Positions 17,245 through 25,976 are shown, counted from the stretch's first letter. The stretch: DNA of 32,560 nt from Eubacterium sp. (GCA_029266335.1 JAQSXC010000089.1:1-32560), one strand, 5' to 3'. The notes: generated from the letters alone by a model not told the origin. Numbers and translations are program-made.

Positions 17245-18153
17245 ATGAATAATTGCAAAAATGAGGTTAAAAAGAGAAAATTTAAATTCAATGAAGATTA
17301 CTTCTGGGGATACGTATTTATTGCAGTTGCATTAGGTGTTTTTGCCATGTTTACTCTTTATCCTGTCATAAGCGCATTTATAATAAGCTTTCAGGAATTT
17401 AAACCATTAGGTTCCCAATGGGTTGGCTTGGAAAACTATGCTGGTTTGCTGAAGGATAAGCTTTTTGGCAAATCAATTGTAAATACAGTAACATATACGG
17501 TTTTTTCGGTACCGGTTTCATTATTTATTTCCTTTATTATTGCAGTAATGATATATCCACTTAAAAAATCTCTTCAGACCTTTTTTAAAGCCATATATTA
17601 TTTACCGGCAGTAGCTTCCGGGGTTGCACTTTCAGTAGTCTGGCTGTGGATATTTGATCCCATGCCGCAGGGAATATTAAACACCGTTATAGGGTGGATG
17701 GGGATCAGCAATCAGAACTGGCTGGGATCAAGCAATACAGCCATGTTGTCTCTTTTATTGATGTCATGGCTGTCAAGCCATGGTACAAGTATAATAATAT
17801 ATCTGGCCGCTTTATTGGGTATTCCCGACAGTTTTTTTGAAAGTGCCGACCTGGACGGAGCAACCTTTATAAAGAAGCTTAGGTATATAATTATCCCTCT
17901 TCTGAAGCCCACAACATTATTCCTGCTGGTAACGGGAATAATAGGTTCCTTCCAGGTATTCATGAATGCTTACATGATGACGGGAGGCGGCCCGAATAAT
18001 GCGACAACCATGGTGGGACTGCTCATATTCAATAATGCTTTCAAATATTCCAAGTTTGGAATAGCCGCTGCACAATCGCTTGTATTAGCAGCAATAATTG
18101 CAGTTATATCCATATTCCAGTTCAAGGTGCTGGGTGATGATGTTGAATATTAA
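17245..18153 (+). CDS. Sugar ABC transporter permease (MalF/UgpA type)
   Basis: A 302-residue inner-membrane permease with six hydrophobic segments, the first at about residues 27-50. The cytoplasmic EAA-like loop that contacts the ATPase is ESADLDGATFIKKLRYIIIP. RBS GGGAGGAG lies just before the ATG. It pairs with the next gene to form the heterodimeric channel of the importer. No ATPase gene is present in the cluster; importers of this type in Firmicutes commonly share one MsmX-type ATPase encoded elsewhere. Substrate inferred from the surrounding salvage genes. Confidence 0.92.
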   Translation: MNNCKNEVKKRKFKFNEDYFWGYVFIAVALGVFAMFTLYPVISAFIISFQEFKPLGSQWVGLENYAGLLKDKLFGKSIVNTVTYTVFSVPVSLFISFIIAVMIYPLKKSLQTFFKAIYYLPAVASGVALSVVWLWIFDPMPQGILNTVIGWMGISNQNWLGSSNTAMLSLLLMSWLSSHGTSIIIYLAALLGIPDSFFESADLDGATFIKKLRYIIIPLLKPTTLFLLVTGIIGSFQVFMNAYMMTGGGPNNATTMVGLLIFNNAFKYSKFGIAAAQSLVLAAIIAVISIFQFKVLGDDVEY

Positions 18154-18211
18154 TTAACAGAGGTTATTTTAAAGTTCAGCAACATGCCGGGTGAGAAGGA
18201 GGATTATTAAC

Positions 18212-19069
18212 ATGTCACTATATAAGAGTTACGGCGGTAACAGGCACGAGATAATATATAAAGGTATATCGATCATACTGCTCCTGCTATTTGCTGTGGC
18301 CACATTATTTCCCATATACTTTATGATTATCTCTTCGTTCGGAGATCCCATAGAAGCAGGAGCGGTAAGCTATTCGTTGATTCCGTCAAAATTTACTCTG
18401 GATTCCTTTAAATTTTTCTTTAATTATAGTGAGCATTCAGTGAGATGGATTTTAAATTCGCTTTTGATTGCCTCGGTTGCCACAGTGTCAAATGTGGTAT
18501 TTGCAGGTATGGCAGGCTATGCCTTCTCAAAGATAAAGTTTCCGGGCAGGAAATGGCTTTTCTTCCTGCTGCTGATTGCAATGATGATTCCATATCAGGT
18601 TGTACAGGTTCCATTATATATTTTGATTGTCAATATTTTTAATCTTTCAAATACCTATGCCTCACTTATGTTGCCTACCCTTTGCGGAGTATATAACATA
18701 TTCCTTGCAAAGCAGTTTATGTCAACACTTCCCACTGAGGTCATAGAATGTGCAAAAATCGAAGGCTGCAACCAGTTCCAAATTTTTACCAAGATTATTG
18801 TTCCTCTTTCAAAAACAGTACTTGCAGTAATGGCCATTATGACCTTTATGGAAAACTGGAATACATTTTTCTGGCCGTTTCTGGTAACCAAAACAATGGA
18901 TATGCAGACCATCCAGGTCGGATTAAAGAATTTCCGCTTTGCAAATACAACATATTTTTCGCCAATGATGGCAGGAGCAACTATTTCTGCAATCCCCATG
19001 TTCATACTGTTTTTCAGCTTACAGAAATACTTCCTGCAGGGAGTGACCGTAGGCGCAGTAAAGGGATAA
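18212..19069 (+). CDS. Sugar ABC transporter permease (MalG/UgpE type)
   Basis: A 285-residue membrane permease, partner of the preceding gene. Six hydrophobic segments are visible, the first near residues 17-38. The EAA-like loop reads IECAKIEGCNQFQIFTKIIVP. A GTG at 18191 is in frame, but AAGGAGG at 18196-18202 points to ATG 18212, 9 bases downstream, and the sequence from there (MSLYKSYGG) fits better. The anmK start lies 47 bases after the stop, so transport and anhydro-sugar kinase genes are probably co-transcribed. Confidence 0.92.
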   Translation: MSLYKSYGGNRHEIIYKGISIILLLLFAVATLFPIYFMIISSFGDPIEAGAVSYSLIPSKFTLDSFKFFFNYSEHSVRWILNSLLIASVATVSNVVFAGMAGYAFSKIKFPGRKWLFFLLLIAMMIPYQVVQVPLYILIVNIFNLSNTYASLMLPTLCGVYNIFLAKQFMSTLPTEVIECAKIEGCNQFQIFTKIIVPLSKTVLAVMAIMTFMENWNTFFWPFLVTKTMDMQTIQVGLKNFRFANTTYFSPMMAGATISAIPMFILFFSLQKYFLQGVTVGAVKG

Positions 19070-19116
19070 AAACTGCCTGGGAAGATCAGAAGCAGAATGT
19101 TTCGGGAGTTGATATC

Positions 19117-20307
19117 ATGCTTGAACAAATGACTGGAAAGACGGTAAGAAGGGCTGTAGGCCTCATGTCAGGCACTTCCGTCGATGGAATAGATGCTGCA
19201 GTCGTCGAAATAATGACTGTAAATGATGGTATCAAAGTAAAGTTATGTGCATTTGACAATATTCCGTATAGCGGAAATGTCCGTAAAAAAATAATGGAAT
19301 TGTTTGATGTTAATGTGTCTACTGTCGATAAGCTGGGTTATATGAATTTCCTGCTGGGAGAGCTGTTTGCCGAAGCGGCCCTGCAGATAATAAAAAAAGC
19401 CGGCCTGGAGGCAGGAGATATAGATTTCATTGGTTCCCACGGACAGACAGTCTATCATCAGCCCCAGGTTTCAAATAAGGATGGCTATGACATAAGATAT
19501 ACCGTTCAGATAGGGGAAGGTGCTGTTATATCGGCCAGAACAGGAATACCCTGTGTATCCGATTTCAGGGTTGCAGATATGGCGGCAGGAGGTCAGGGGG
19601 CACCCCTGGTACCTTTTACGGAATATCTGCTTTACAGTGATGAAGATAAAAACGTATTGCTCCAGAACATAGGAGGGATCGGAAATATAACAATAATCCC
19701 TTCAGGGAAAAATATGCACGAAATATCCGCTTTTGATACCGGTCCCGGAAATATGATAATAGATGGTCTGGTACAAAAAACTTCAAAAGGAAAGCTTTTA
19801 TATGATCCGGGCGGAGAAATAGCCAGGAAGGGAACAGTAAATGAGAGTCTGCTGAAAAGACTTGCAAACAATCCCTATTTTGATATGGTGCCGCCAAAGT
19901 CCACCGGCAGAGAGCTGTTCGGTAAGGATTGCACAGAAATGGTTTATCAATATATGCTGGAGAATAATATATCAAATGAGGATGGGATAGCTACAGTCAC
20001 ATATTTTACCGCCTGGTCAATAGCTGATTCATACAGAAGGTATATAAAGCCCGTATACAGTGCCGATTATATTGTTCTGGGAGGCGGAGGCAGCTACAAC
20101 AGTACACTGGTAAATTATATAAAAACCGAAATGTCGGTATATAATGTTCAGACCTATACCCAGGAACAGCTTGGATACAACAGCGATGCCAAGGAAGCCA
20201 TAGCTTTTGCCGTACTTGCAGACTATACTCTTGCGGCCAAAGCAAATAATATTCCGGGAGTTACAGGTGCCTCCAAAGCGGTGGTAATGGGAAAGATAAG
20301 CCTGTAA
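19117..20307 (+). CDS. anmK: 1,6-anhydro-N-acetylmuramic acid kinase
   Basis: AnmK hydrolyses the 1,6-anhydro bond of anhydroMurNAc and phosphorylates it to MurNAc-6-phosphate, feeding MurQ. The protein starts with the diagnostic GLMSGTSVDGIDAAVVE; SHGQTVYHQP, VSDFRVADMAAGGQGAPLVP, NIGGIGNIT and FDTGPGNMIID follow, all hallmarks of the family. The reading frame is open far upstream through the permease gene, but GGGAG at 19104-19108 and ATG 19117 give 396 residues, near the usual 370-390. Its substrate comes from lytic transglycosylases, so the cluster seems equipped for anhydro-ended as well as hydrolysed muropeptides. Function secure. Confidence 0.95.
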   Translation: MLEQMTGKTVRRAVGLMSGTSVDGIDAAVVEIMTVNDGIKVKLCAFDNIPYSGNVRKKIMELFDVNVSTVDKLGYMNFLLGELFAEAALQIIKKAGLEAGDIDFIGSHGQTVYHQPQVSNKDGYDIRYTVQIGEGAVISARTGIPCVSDFRVADMAAGGQGAPLVPFTEYLLYSDEDKNVLLQNIGGIGNITIIPSGKNMHEISAFDTGPGNMIIDGLVQKTSKGKLLYDPGGEIARKGTVNESLLKRLANNPYFDMVPPKSTGRELFGKDCTEMVYQYMLENNISNEDGIATVTYFTAWSIADSYRRYIKPVYSADYIVLGGGGSYNSTLVNYIKTEMSVYNVQTYTQEQLGYNSDAKEAIAFAVLADYTLAAKANNIPGVTGASKAVVMGKISL

Positions 20308-20323
20308 TGTAAGCGGGCTTTTA
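20298..20323 (+). terminator. Weak hairpin overlapping the end of anmK
   Basis: AAGCCTG (20298-20304) pairs with CGGGCTT (20314-20320), followed by a short T-rich stretch. It includes the anmK stop codon. Probably only partial termination, since salvage genes continue on the same strand. Confidence 0.35.
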
Positions 20324-20391
20324 TATTATGTAATCTGATTTACTTGTTAAACTATTTGTGAAGCTGAGTGGCAGTGGAATGGAGGCTTACT

Positions 20392-21366
20392 ATGATTGTT
20401 AAGTATGACAATAAATATAATGCTGAGATAATTGATTTATGGAACAGAGCTGCAGTGCGGAACGGTTATAAGGAAGTGGATGTAAATAGCTTTAAAGAGC
20501 TTTTCAGTGAAAACAGGTATTTTAAACAGGCTAATACCTTTGTTCTGGATATTGACGGTGTAAAAGGTTTTGCATGCGGATGTACCGGAGATGATCTTCC
20601 GCTGGGGGATAAGTCGGGATACATTACATGTATTGTATTGGATAGTGAATACGAAAATCAGGAAAATTTCAGGCTGCTGCTCGAACAGCTTGAAGCTTCC
20701 TTTCTGAATCAAGGTAAGAAACAGGCAGAGGTGCTTTTCTTTAACCCCATGCTGTTGCCCTGGTACATCCCCGGTACACCGAAGCATGAGCACAACAATG
20801 CACCGGGAGCATTTGCGGGTAGCTTCTTCCATAAGGGACTGCTGGAAAACGGGTATGCCGAGCGGACCCGTGAGTGTGCCATGTACCTGGATCTGTCAAA
20901 GTTCATCATACCCGAAAGCATTCTTGAAAAAGAGACAAAGGCTAAAGCAGCAGGCTATGAAGTGGCTCTTTTTGATAAAACAAAACATAGCGGCATAGAA
21001 GAAATGCTTAAGGGTTTTGATAATATATTATGGCAGAAGGAAATATCAAAGTGTACCCGGGAAGAGATCCCGGTGGTAATAGCTGCCAGGGATGGCAAGG
21101 CTGTCGGCTTTGCAGGTCCTGTTATACGCCAGGAATCTGGTAGGGGATATTTTGCAGGAATAGGAGTCAATCCGGAGCATGAAGGACATGGTCTCGGCAG
21201 CATTTTGTTTTTCAAGCTGTGTGAGGCTTTTATTAAAGTCGGGGCAGACTATATGTCGCTGTACACCGGAGTTGAAAACCCTGCCATAAACATATATAAA
21301 AAGGCAGGCTTCAAAGAGGTCATGGAATTTGCAGTAATGAGAAAACAATGGAGGCAGGAAGGTTAA
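20392..21366 (+). CDS. Double-GNAT N-acetyltransferase
   Basis: A 324-residue protein with two GNAT folds. The C-terminal one (about 180-324) has the acetyl-CoA loop GIGVNPEHEGHGLGSILFFK and the closing motif NPAINIYKKAGF; the N-terminal half (about 1-170) is GNAT-like but lacks a clear loop and is probably degenerate. ATG 20392 has GGAGG just upstream, unlike the in-frame codon at 20368. The B. subtilis MurNAc cluster also contains a GNAT gene (ybbJ), so the association may be functional, for example acetylation of an amino sugar or of a peptide amine. The gene is directly followed by a deacetylase-family gene. Substrate unknown. Confidence 0.85.
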   Translation: MIVKYDNKYNAEIIDLWNRAAVRNGYKEVDVNSFKELFSENRYFKQANTFVLDIDGVKGFACGCTGDDLPLGDKSGYITCIVLDSEYENQENFRLLLEQLEASFLNQGKKQAEVLFFNPMLLPWYIPGTPKHEHNNAPGAFAGSFFHKGLLENGYAERTRECAMYLDLSKFIIPESILEKETKAKAAGYEVALFDKTKHSGIEEMLKGFDNILWQKEISKCTREEIPVVIAARDGKAVGFAGPVIRQESGRGYFAGIGVNPEHEGHGLGSILFFKLCEAFIKVGADYMSLYTGVENPAINIYKKAGFKEVMEFAVMRKQWRQEG

Positions 21367-21400
21367 GCAAAATTATAAAAATCAGTAAAGGAGGTACCTT

Positions 21401-21461
21401 GCCCATGCCATTTCTAGCATTATGTTTTGTGAGAAATGCCGGGCATGGGCGCATATTATGA
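21401..21461 (+). other. Leader hairpin and short coupled ORF before the PIG-L gene
   Basis: GCCCATGCC (21401-21409) pairs with GGCATGGGC (21442-21450), and ATTTCT with AGAAAT inside. The best ribosome binding site here (AAAGGAGG, 21387-21394) serves an 18-codon frame from ATG 21405 whose TGA (21459-21461) overlaps ATG 21458 of the deacetylase gene. The hairpin may hide or reveal that start, with translation of the leader opening it. Confidence 0.45.
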
Positions 21462-22159
21462 GTGATAACAACCTGACAATTTTAGCAATAGGCGGTCATG
21501 TGGGGGATATGGAGCTTACCGCAGGCGGCGTTCTGGCAACGCATGCTCTGAGAGGTGATAAGATAGTGACGCTGGCACTTACCGCAGGAGAAAAAGGAGC
21601 CCCTGCAGATATGTTTCTGGCAACTTACCGTGAACAAAAGGTACGTGAAGCAGAGATATTTGCACAGATGCTTGGAGGCAGAGCTGCTGTATTTGATTAT
21701 CCTGATGGTGAACTGCCTGACAATGATACCGTTCGTTATCAGGTATGCGATGTAATCCGTGAAGTTAAACCAAATGTAATAATAACCCATTTTAAAAACA
21801 GCATGCATAAGGATCATATGGCTACTCACAGAATAGTGAACGATGCCCGTTTCTTTGCAGGAAATCCGTTTTTTGAACGTAAAAACCCCGCTTTTTTTGC
21901 ATCAAGACTTTACTATGCCGAAAACTGGGAAGATGCTGTAGATTTCAAGCCTTATATTTACATGGATATAACCGAAGGCTTTGAATTATGGCAAAAGGCA
22001 GTGGCCACACACTGGTTTGTAACCGGCAGTAAATCTTTCCCGTACCTGGAATATTACACGCATTTGAGCAGAGTAAGAGGAATAGAGGCCAGAAAAGGCA
22101 GGGCCGAATGTTTTGCAATAGCACCTGAAACCATGAAGGTTATAAAGGACTCGTTATAA
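21458..22159 (+). CDS. PIG-L/LmbE-family deacetylase-like protein with altered active site
   Basis: A 233-residue cytoplasmic Rossmann-like protein of the PIG-L group, which removes acetyl from GlcNAc-type sugars using zinc. Present: the first motif in variant form GGHVGDMEL, the downstream HKDHMATH (HxxH zinc motif), and TAGEKGAP. In MshB-type enzymes the first motif is AHPDDE, with His and the second Asp binding zinc and the first Asp the general base; here that first Asp is Gly. Either a subfamily with another base or a non-catalytic member. The start at 21458 overlaps the stop of a short leader frame; an ATG at 21422 in frame has no ribosome binding site. Substrate unknown; muropeptide sugar likely from context. 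Confidence 0.8.
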   Translation: MSDNNLTILAIGGHVGDMELTAGGVLATHALRGDKIVTLALTAGEKGAPADMFLATYREQKVREAEIFAQMLGGRAAVFDYPDGELPDNDTVRYQVCDVIREVKPNVIITHFKNSMHKDHMATHRIVNDARFFAGNPFFERKNPAFFASRLYYAENWEDAVDFKPYIYMDITEGFELWQKAVATHWFVTGSKSFPYLEYYTHLSRVRGIEARKGRAECFAIAPETMKVIKDSL

Positions 22160-22213
22160 CCTCCGGAAGTTAATCCCGACGGTTTTATATACCTGGTAAC
22201 AGTGGAGGTCAAA

Positions 22214-23362
22214 ATGGTATTAAACGGTTTAGAACAAATAGAAAAGTATGACAGGTTGTTTAAGGGTAAGAGAATAGGACTGATAACTTCACCTTCAGGT
22301 GTTGATAATAATTTTAATTCATCAATAAGTATATTTCACAAAAAATATAAGCTTGCCGTGTTATTTTCACCGGAGCACGGGGTCCGGGGGGATATTGAAG
22401 CCGGAGCCCTTGTTGACACCTACCTGGATCCTTATACGGGTGTGCAGGTCTACAGCCTTTACAGAAAGGATTCCAAAAGGCTTACGCAGGAAATGCTGGA
22501 CCTGGTGGACATTGTTGTATATGACATACAGGATGTGGGGACAAGGTATTTTACTTTTATAAATACCATGCTGTATGCACTTGAAGACTGTGCAAGCAGC
22601 GGCAGGGAATTTGCAGTTCTGGACAGGATCAATCCTCTGGATGGCGTAACAGTTGAAGGAAACATATTGAAACCTGAGTTTAAATCCTTTGTAGGAGCAT
22701 ATCCGCTCTGCATGAGGTATGGGCTTACAATCGGAGAATTTGCAATGATGGCAAATGATCAAATGGGTTTTAACTGTAAACTGCATGTAATACCCTGTGA
22801 GGGCTGGGACAGAAAAATGCTGTTTCCCGATACAAATCGAAGATGGGTAATGCCTACCATGGGAATTCCCCGTTTTGATACGGCACTTTTATATCCCGGG
22901 ACCTGCCTGTTTGAGGGAACGAACATGTCGGAAGGGAGAGGTACCACCTGCCCCTTTGAAATAATAGGCGCACCTTTTATAGATGGCCAGAAACTTGCTG
23001 ATGAAATGAATAAGAAGAGGCTTCCTGGAGTGTTGTTCAGGCCTGTCCATTTCAGACCCGCAACCTCCAAATTCAGCGGTGAAAAATGTGAAGGTGTACA
23101 GATTCATATCACTGATTACGGCAGGGTATCGTCAGTTGATACGGGGATTGAACTTCTATTCAAGATAAAAGATATGTATCCCGGAAAATTTGAATTTCTG
23201 CCGCCTTACAAAGGCAGGACAAAACAATTCATAGATTTGCTGTCCGGGGATGACGTCTTGAGAAATGAAAAAATTGATAAAGACCGGCTGCTGGACAGCT
23301 ATAGACAGGAAAGCGCCGGATTTGCCGGGACCAAAGCACAGTACCATTTATATGGAGGTTAG
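22214..23362 (+). CDS. namZ: Exo-beta-N-acetylmuramidase NamZ (DUF1343, GH171)
   Basis: NamZ removes MurNAc from the non-reducing end of peptidoglycan fragments such as MurNAc-GlcNAc. The family signatures are FSPEHGVRG near residue 55, VYDIQDVGTRYFTF, DRINPLDG and FEGTNMSEGRGTT. The length of 382 residues is right for the core protein. GTG 22202 is in frame, but GGAGG at 22204-22208 points to ATG 22214. No signal peptide or lipobox is present, unlike the secreted B. subtilis protein, so the enzyme should work in the cytoplasm on imported saccharides. Its stop lies 3 bases before nagZ, whose ribosome binding site is inside this gene, so the two are translated together. Confidence 0.92.
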   Translation: MVLNGLEQIEKYDRLFKGKRIGLITSPSGVDNNFNSSISIFHKKYKLAVLFSPEHGVRGDIEAGALVDTYLDPYTGVQVYSLYRKDSKRLTQEMLDLVDIVVYDIQDVGTRYFTFINTMLYALEDCASSGREFAVLDRINPLDGVTVEGNILKPEFKSFVGAYPLCMRYGLTIGEFAMMANDQMGFNCKLHVIPCEGWDRKMLFPDTNRRWVMPTMGIPRFDTALLYPGTCLFEGTNMSEGRGTTCPFEIIGAPFIDGQKLADEMNKKRLPGVLFRPVHFRPATSKFSGEKCEGVQIHITDYGRVSSVDTGIELLFKIKDMYPGKFEFLPPYKGRTKQFIDLLSGDDVLRNEKIDKDRLLDSYRQESAGFAGTKAQYHLYGG

Positions 23363-23365
23363 GCC

Positions 23366-24925
23366 ATGCTGGAAAAAATGACCCTTCAGGAAAAAATAGG
23401 ACAGATGATTATGGCAGGTTTTCCTGCTTCCAATATAAGCCCTGAGTATAAGAGGCTTGTTGAAGAATATAAAATCGGGAATACCATACTTTTTTCACAT
23501 AATATCGAAACCTCGTTTCAGGTCAGAAAGCTTTGCAGTGAACTGACAGGACTGATTGAAAACAATACCGGCTGTCGGCCGTTTATTGCTGTAGATCAGG
23601 AGGGCGGCATGGTAACCAGGCTCCCGGACGATGCAACAATTTTCCCCGGGGCTATGGCAATAGCCGCAACAGGAGAGCCCTGTAATGCATATAATGCCGG
23701 ATATGCCACCGGCACGGAACTTGGAGCCCTGGGCATAAATGTGAACATGGCACCGGTTTTGGATATAAACTCCAACAGAAATAATCCGGTAATAGGTGTC
23801 AGAGCTTTTGGAGACAGCAAGGAACAGGTTGCAGGATTTGGAATGGAAATGATGAAGGGCTTGCTTGACGCTCAGGTACTCCCCATAATAAAGCACTTTC
23901 CCGGTCATGGTGATACAGCAGTGGATTCCCATATAGGTCTTCCCGTTATAGACAAATCATTGACGGAGCTTATGTCAAATGAAATAGTTCCGTTTTACAA
24001 AGCCATAAATAATGGGGCAGAAGCCGTAATGACATCACATATACTTTTTCCGCAAATAGAAAATAATAATAAACCGGCCACCATGTCTTACAGGATAATA
24101 ACCGGATTGTTAAGGCAACAGCTGGGCTTTAAAGGACTTATATTTTCGGATTGCCTTGAAATGGATGCTGTCAAAAAGTATTACGGAACGGCAAAAGGTG
24201 CTTTGGAGGCCGTCCAGGCAGGAGTAAACATAGTGTGCATATCACATACTCCGGAACTTGTTGAGCAAGCAGTCAAATTGATTGAAGAAGCAGTTCAAAA
24301 GGGAGAATTATCAGTAGAGACAATTGACAAATCTGTCAAAAAAATAATTGATTTTAAGAAAAAATACCAGGCTGCTGGATATGGCGGAGATATATCTATT
24401 GTGGGGAGTCCCGGTCACAAAGCCCTAGCTGCAGACATCCGTGGAAAAAGTGTAACACCGATTAACTGTGAAGGCAGAGGAATACCGCCTGTTGACAGCC
24501 ATACTCTGTTCATAGGAAGCTATGCCAGCAGGTCTACATTGGCATCCAGCTCAGCCGATAAAAGCTTTAGTTTTCCTGAGTACATGGCCGGAGAGTTTGA
24601 TGGACAGTTCCTGCTTACATCTGTGAATCCAACGGCAGAGGAAATTGAAAAGGTACTTGAAAAAGCCGGAGTGCATAAAACTGTTGTTTACGGAACTTAC
24701 AACGGACATTTGAATCCGGGGCAGCTGGGGCTGGCCAACAGGCTGTGTGAGAATAACGAAAATGTGATTACAGTGGCATTAAGGAATCCGTATGATCTGG
24801 GCAGCATTGACGAAAGAGCGGTTAAACTGGCAGCATACGAATATACAACGCAGGTTTTTGAAGTACTTTCTGAAATATTCAAGGGCAATATAGTACCATC
24901 CGGCAAATTACCGGTAGGTATATAG
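23366..24925 (+). CDS. nagZ: Beta-N-acetylglucosaminidase NagZ (GH3)
   Basis: NagZ removes GlcNAc from the non-reducing end of GlcNAc-MurNAc fragments. The 519 residues form a GH3 barrel (about 1-335) plus a C-terminal alpha/beta domain (about 340-519), the two-domain form seen in Firmicutes. Visible: AVDQEGGMVTRL, MAPVLDINSNRNNPVIGVRA, the catalytic His loop KHFPGHGDTAVDSHIGLP and the nucleophile region FSDCLEMDAV (Asp of SD). It starts MLEKMTLQEKIGQMIMAGF without signal peptide, hence cytoplasmic. RBS GGAGG is in the end of namZ. Together with NamZ it could dismantle a glycan chain one sugar at a time. Confidence 0.94.
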   Translation: MLEKMTLQEKIGQMIMAGFPASNISPEYKRLVEEYKIGNTILFSHNIETSFQVRKLCSELTGLIENNTGCRPFIAVDQEGGMVTRLPDDATIFPGAMAIAATGEPCNAYNAGYATGTELGALGINVNMAPVLDINSNRNNPVIGVRAFGDSKEQVAGFGMEMMKGLLDAQVLPIIKHFPGHGDTAVDSHIGLPVIDKSLTELMSNEIVPFYKAINNGAEAVMTSHILFPQIENNNKPATMSYRIITGLLRQQLGFKGLIFSDCLEMDAVKKYYGTAKGALEAVQAGVNIVCISHTPELVEQAVKLIEEAVQKGELSVETIDKSVKKIIDFKKKYQAAGYGGDISIVGSPGHKALAADIRGKSVTPINCEGRGIPPVDSHTLFIGSYASRSTLASSSADKSFSFPEYMAGEFDGQFLLTSVNPTAEEIEKVLEKAGVHKTVVYGTYNGHLNPGQLGLANRLCENNENVITVALRNPYDLGSIDERAVKLAAYEYTTQVFEVLSEIFKGNIVPSGKLPVGI

Positions 24926-24937
24926 GGAGGTGTTGAA

Positions 24938-25870
24938 TTGGGCGGATTTGTCATAGGACTGGATGGCGGAGGAACAAAAACCGAAGTGGTTGTGTGCGAT
25001 CTGCAGGGAAATGTAATAAGCGAGTTCAGATCAGGTGCAATTAATATAAATGGTGAAAATGTGACCAATGTTGAAAGCAACTTGAGATATATTTTTGAAA
25101 AAATATTCAGTGAAACAGGTAAGTCAAGTGAATGCGCATATACCTGTGTCGGTGCGGCAGGTATCAGCAATGCCCTGGCAAAGGAGACCTTGATAGCTGC
25201 AATTGTCAGCAGTGGATATTCCGGAAGGCTTATCATATCAGGAGACCATCAGACAGCACTGTATGGGGCTCTTGGAAAAGGCGTGGGAATAATCCTGATT
25301 GCAGGTACGGGATCAATCTGCTATGGCAGAAACAAGCATGGAAGCGAGCACAGGACAGGAGGTTTCGGGTACCTGATCGATGATGAGGGCAGCGGTTATG
25401 CCATAGGCAGGGATATGCTCAGTGCAATAGTCAGGGCATATGACGGAAGAGAAAAGTGCACCGATCTTAAGGATATGGTGTTTTCACAACTAAAAATTAA
25501 TTCGGTTGAAGAGCTTGTAAGCTATATATATAGTAAAGAAACCAATAAGAGGGATATTGCAAAGCTGGCGCCAAACCTGACCCATGCCTGTAAAAATGGA
25601 GACAGTGTGGCCAGGGCTATTTCCGATAAATGCAGTGATGAATTATTCAAGCTGGTAAAGCCTGTTGTTGAAAAGCTTGAATTGTATAATGGAGAAATTG
25701 CACTTTCAGGAAGCATACTTACCAAAGACCAGTATATCAGAAACACCATGGTAGAAAAAGTATCACTGGAATTCCCCTGTTTGAAATGCGTGAATCCCAA
25801 GGACGGTGCAGCCTACGGTGCAGCAATGATGGCTCTGGAGGCTGCTGGATACAATAAACTACAAGAATAG
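24938..25870 (+). CDS. BadF/BadG-type N-acetylhexosamine kinase
   Basis: A 310-residue ASKHA kinase starting at TTG 24938, with AGGGAGG at 24924-24930 overlapping the nagZ stop. Motifs: phosphate-1 GLDGGGTKTE at residues 6-15, GAGTGSICYG-like IAGTGSICYGR near 130, GGFGYLIDDEGSGYAIGRDML and the C-terminal ALSGSILTKD. This is the GlcNAc/MurNAc kinase group. It lies 12 bases after nagZ, so it likely phosphorylates the GlcNAc or MurNAc freed by NagZ and NamZ. It is clearly diverged from the other BadF-type kinase at 10908-11909. Which one is GlcNAc- and which MurNAc-specific cannot be read by eye. Confidence 0.88.
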   Translation: MGGFVIGLDGGGTKTEVVVCDLQGNVISEFRSGAININGENVTNVESNLRYIFEKIFSETGKSSECAYTCVGAAGISNALAKETLIAAIVSSGYSGRLIISGDHQTALYGALGKGVGIILIAGTGSICYGRNKHGSEHRTGGFGYLIDDEGSGYAIGRDMLSAIVRAYDGREKCTDLKDMVFSQLKINSVEELVSYIYSKETNKRDIAKLAPNLTHACKNGDSVARAISDKCSDELFKLVKPVVEKLELYNGEIALSGSILTKDQYIRNTMVEKVSLEFPCLKCVNPKDGAAYGAAMMALEAAGYNKLQE

Positions 25871-25886
25871 TATTTTTAATTGTTTA

Positions 25887-25924
25887 TGAAATTTCAGGTT
25901 GACATCCTGCTGATTTGGTATAAT
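25887..25924 (+). promoter_or_regulatory. Promoter of the amidase gene with adjacent palindrome
   Basis: An extended -10 box TGGTATAAT ends at 25924; TTGACA at 25899-25904 is present but the spacer is only 14 bases, so the extended -10 may dominate. Directly upstream is the 10-base palindrome TGAAATTTCA (25887-25896), which has the same half-sites as the RpiR-type operator but no centre. Confidence 0.55.
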
Positions 25925-25976
25925 ATAAATTAATTAAAAGTCAGATTTTGAATAAACAGGAGCTGGAATTGCATAT

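Noticed and set aside
18748-19116. Upstream extension of the anmK frame by 123 codons
   Set aside because: It runs through the permease gene in another frame; the strong start signal and family alignment place the start at 19117.
18655-19128. 157-codon minus-strand frame across the second permease gene
   Set aside because: Overlaps a well supported permease on the other strand, with no ribosome binding site and no recognisable domains.
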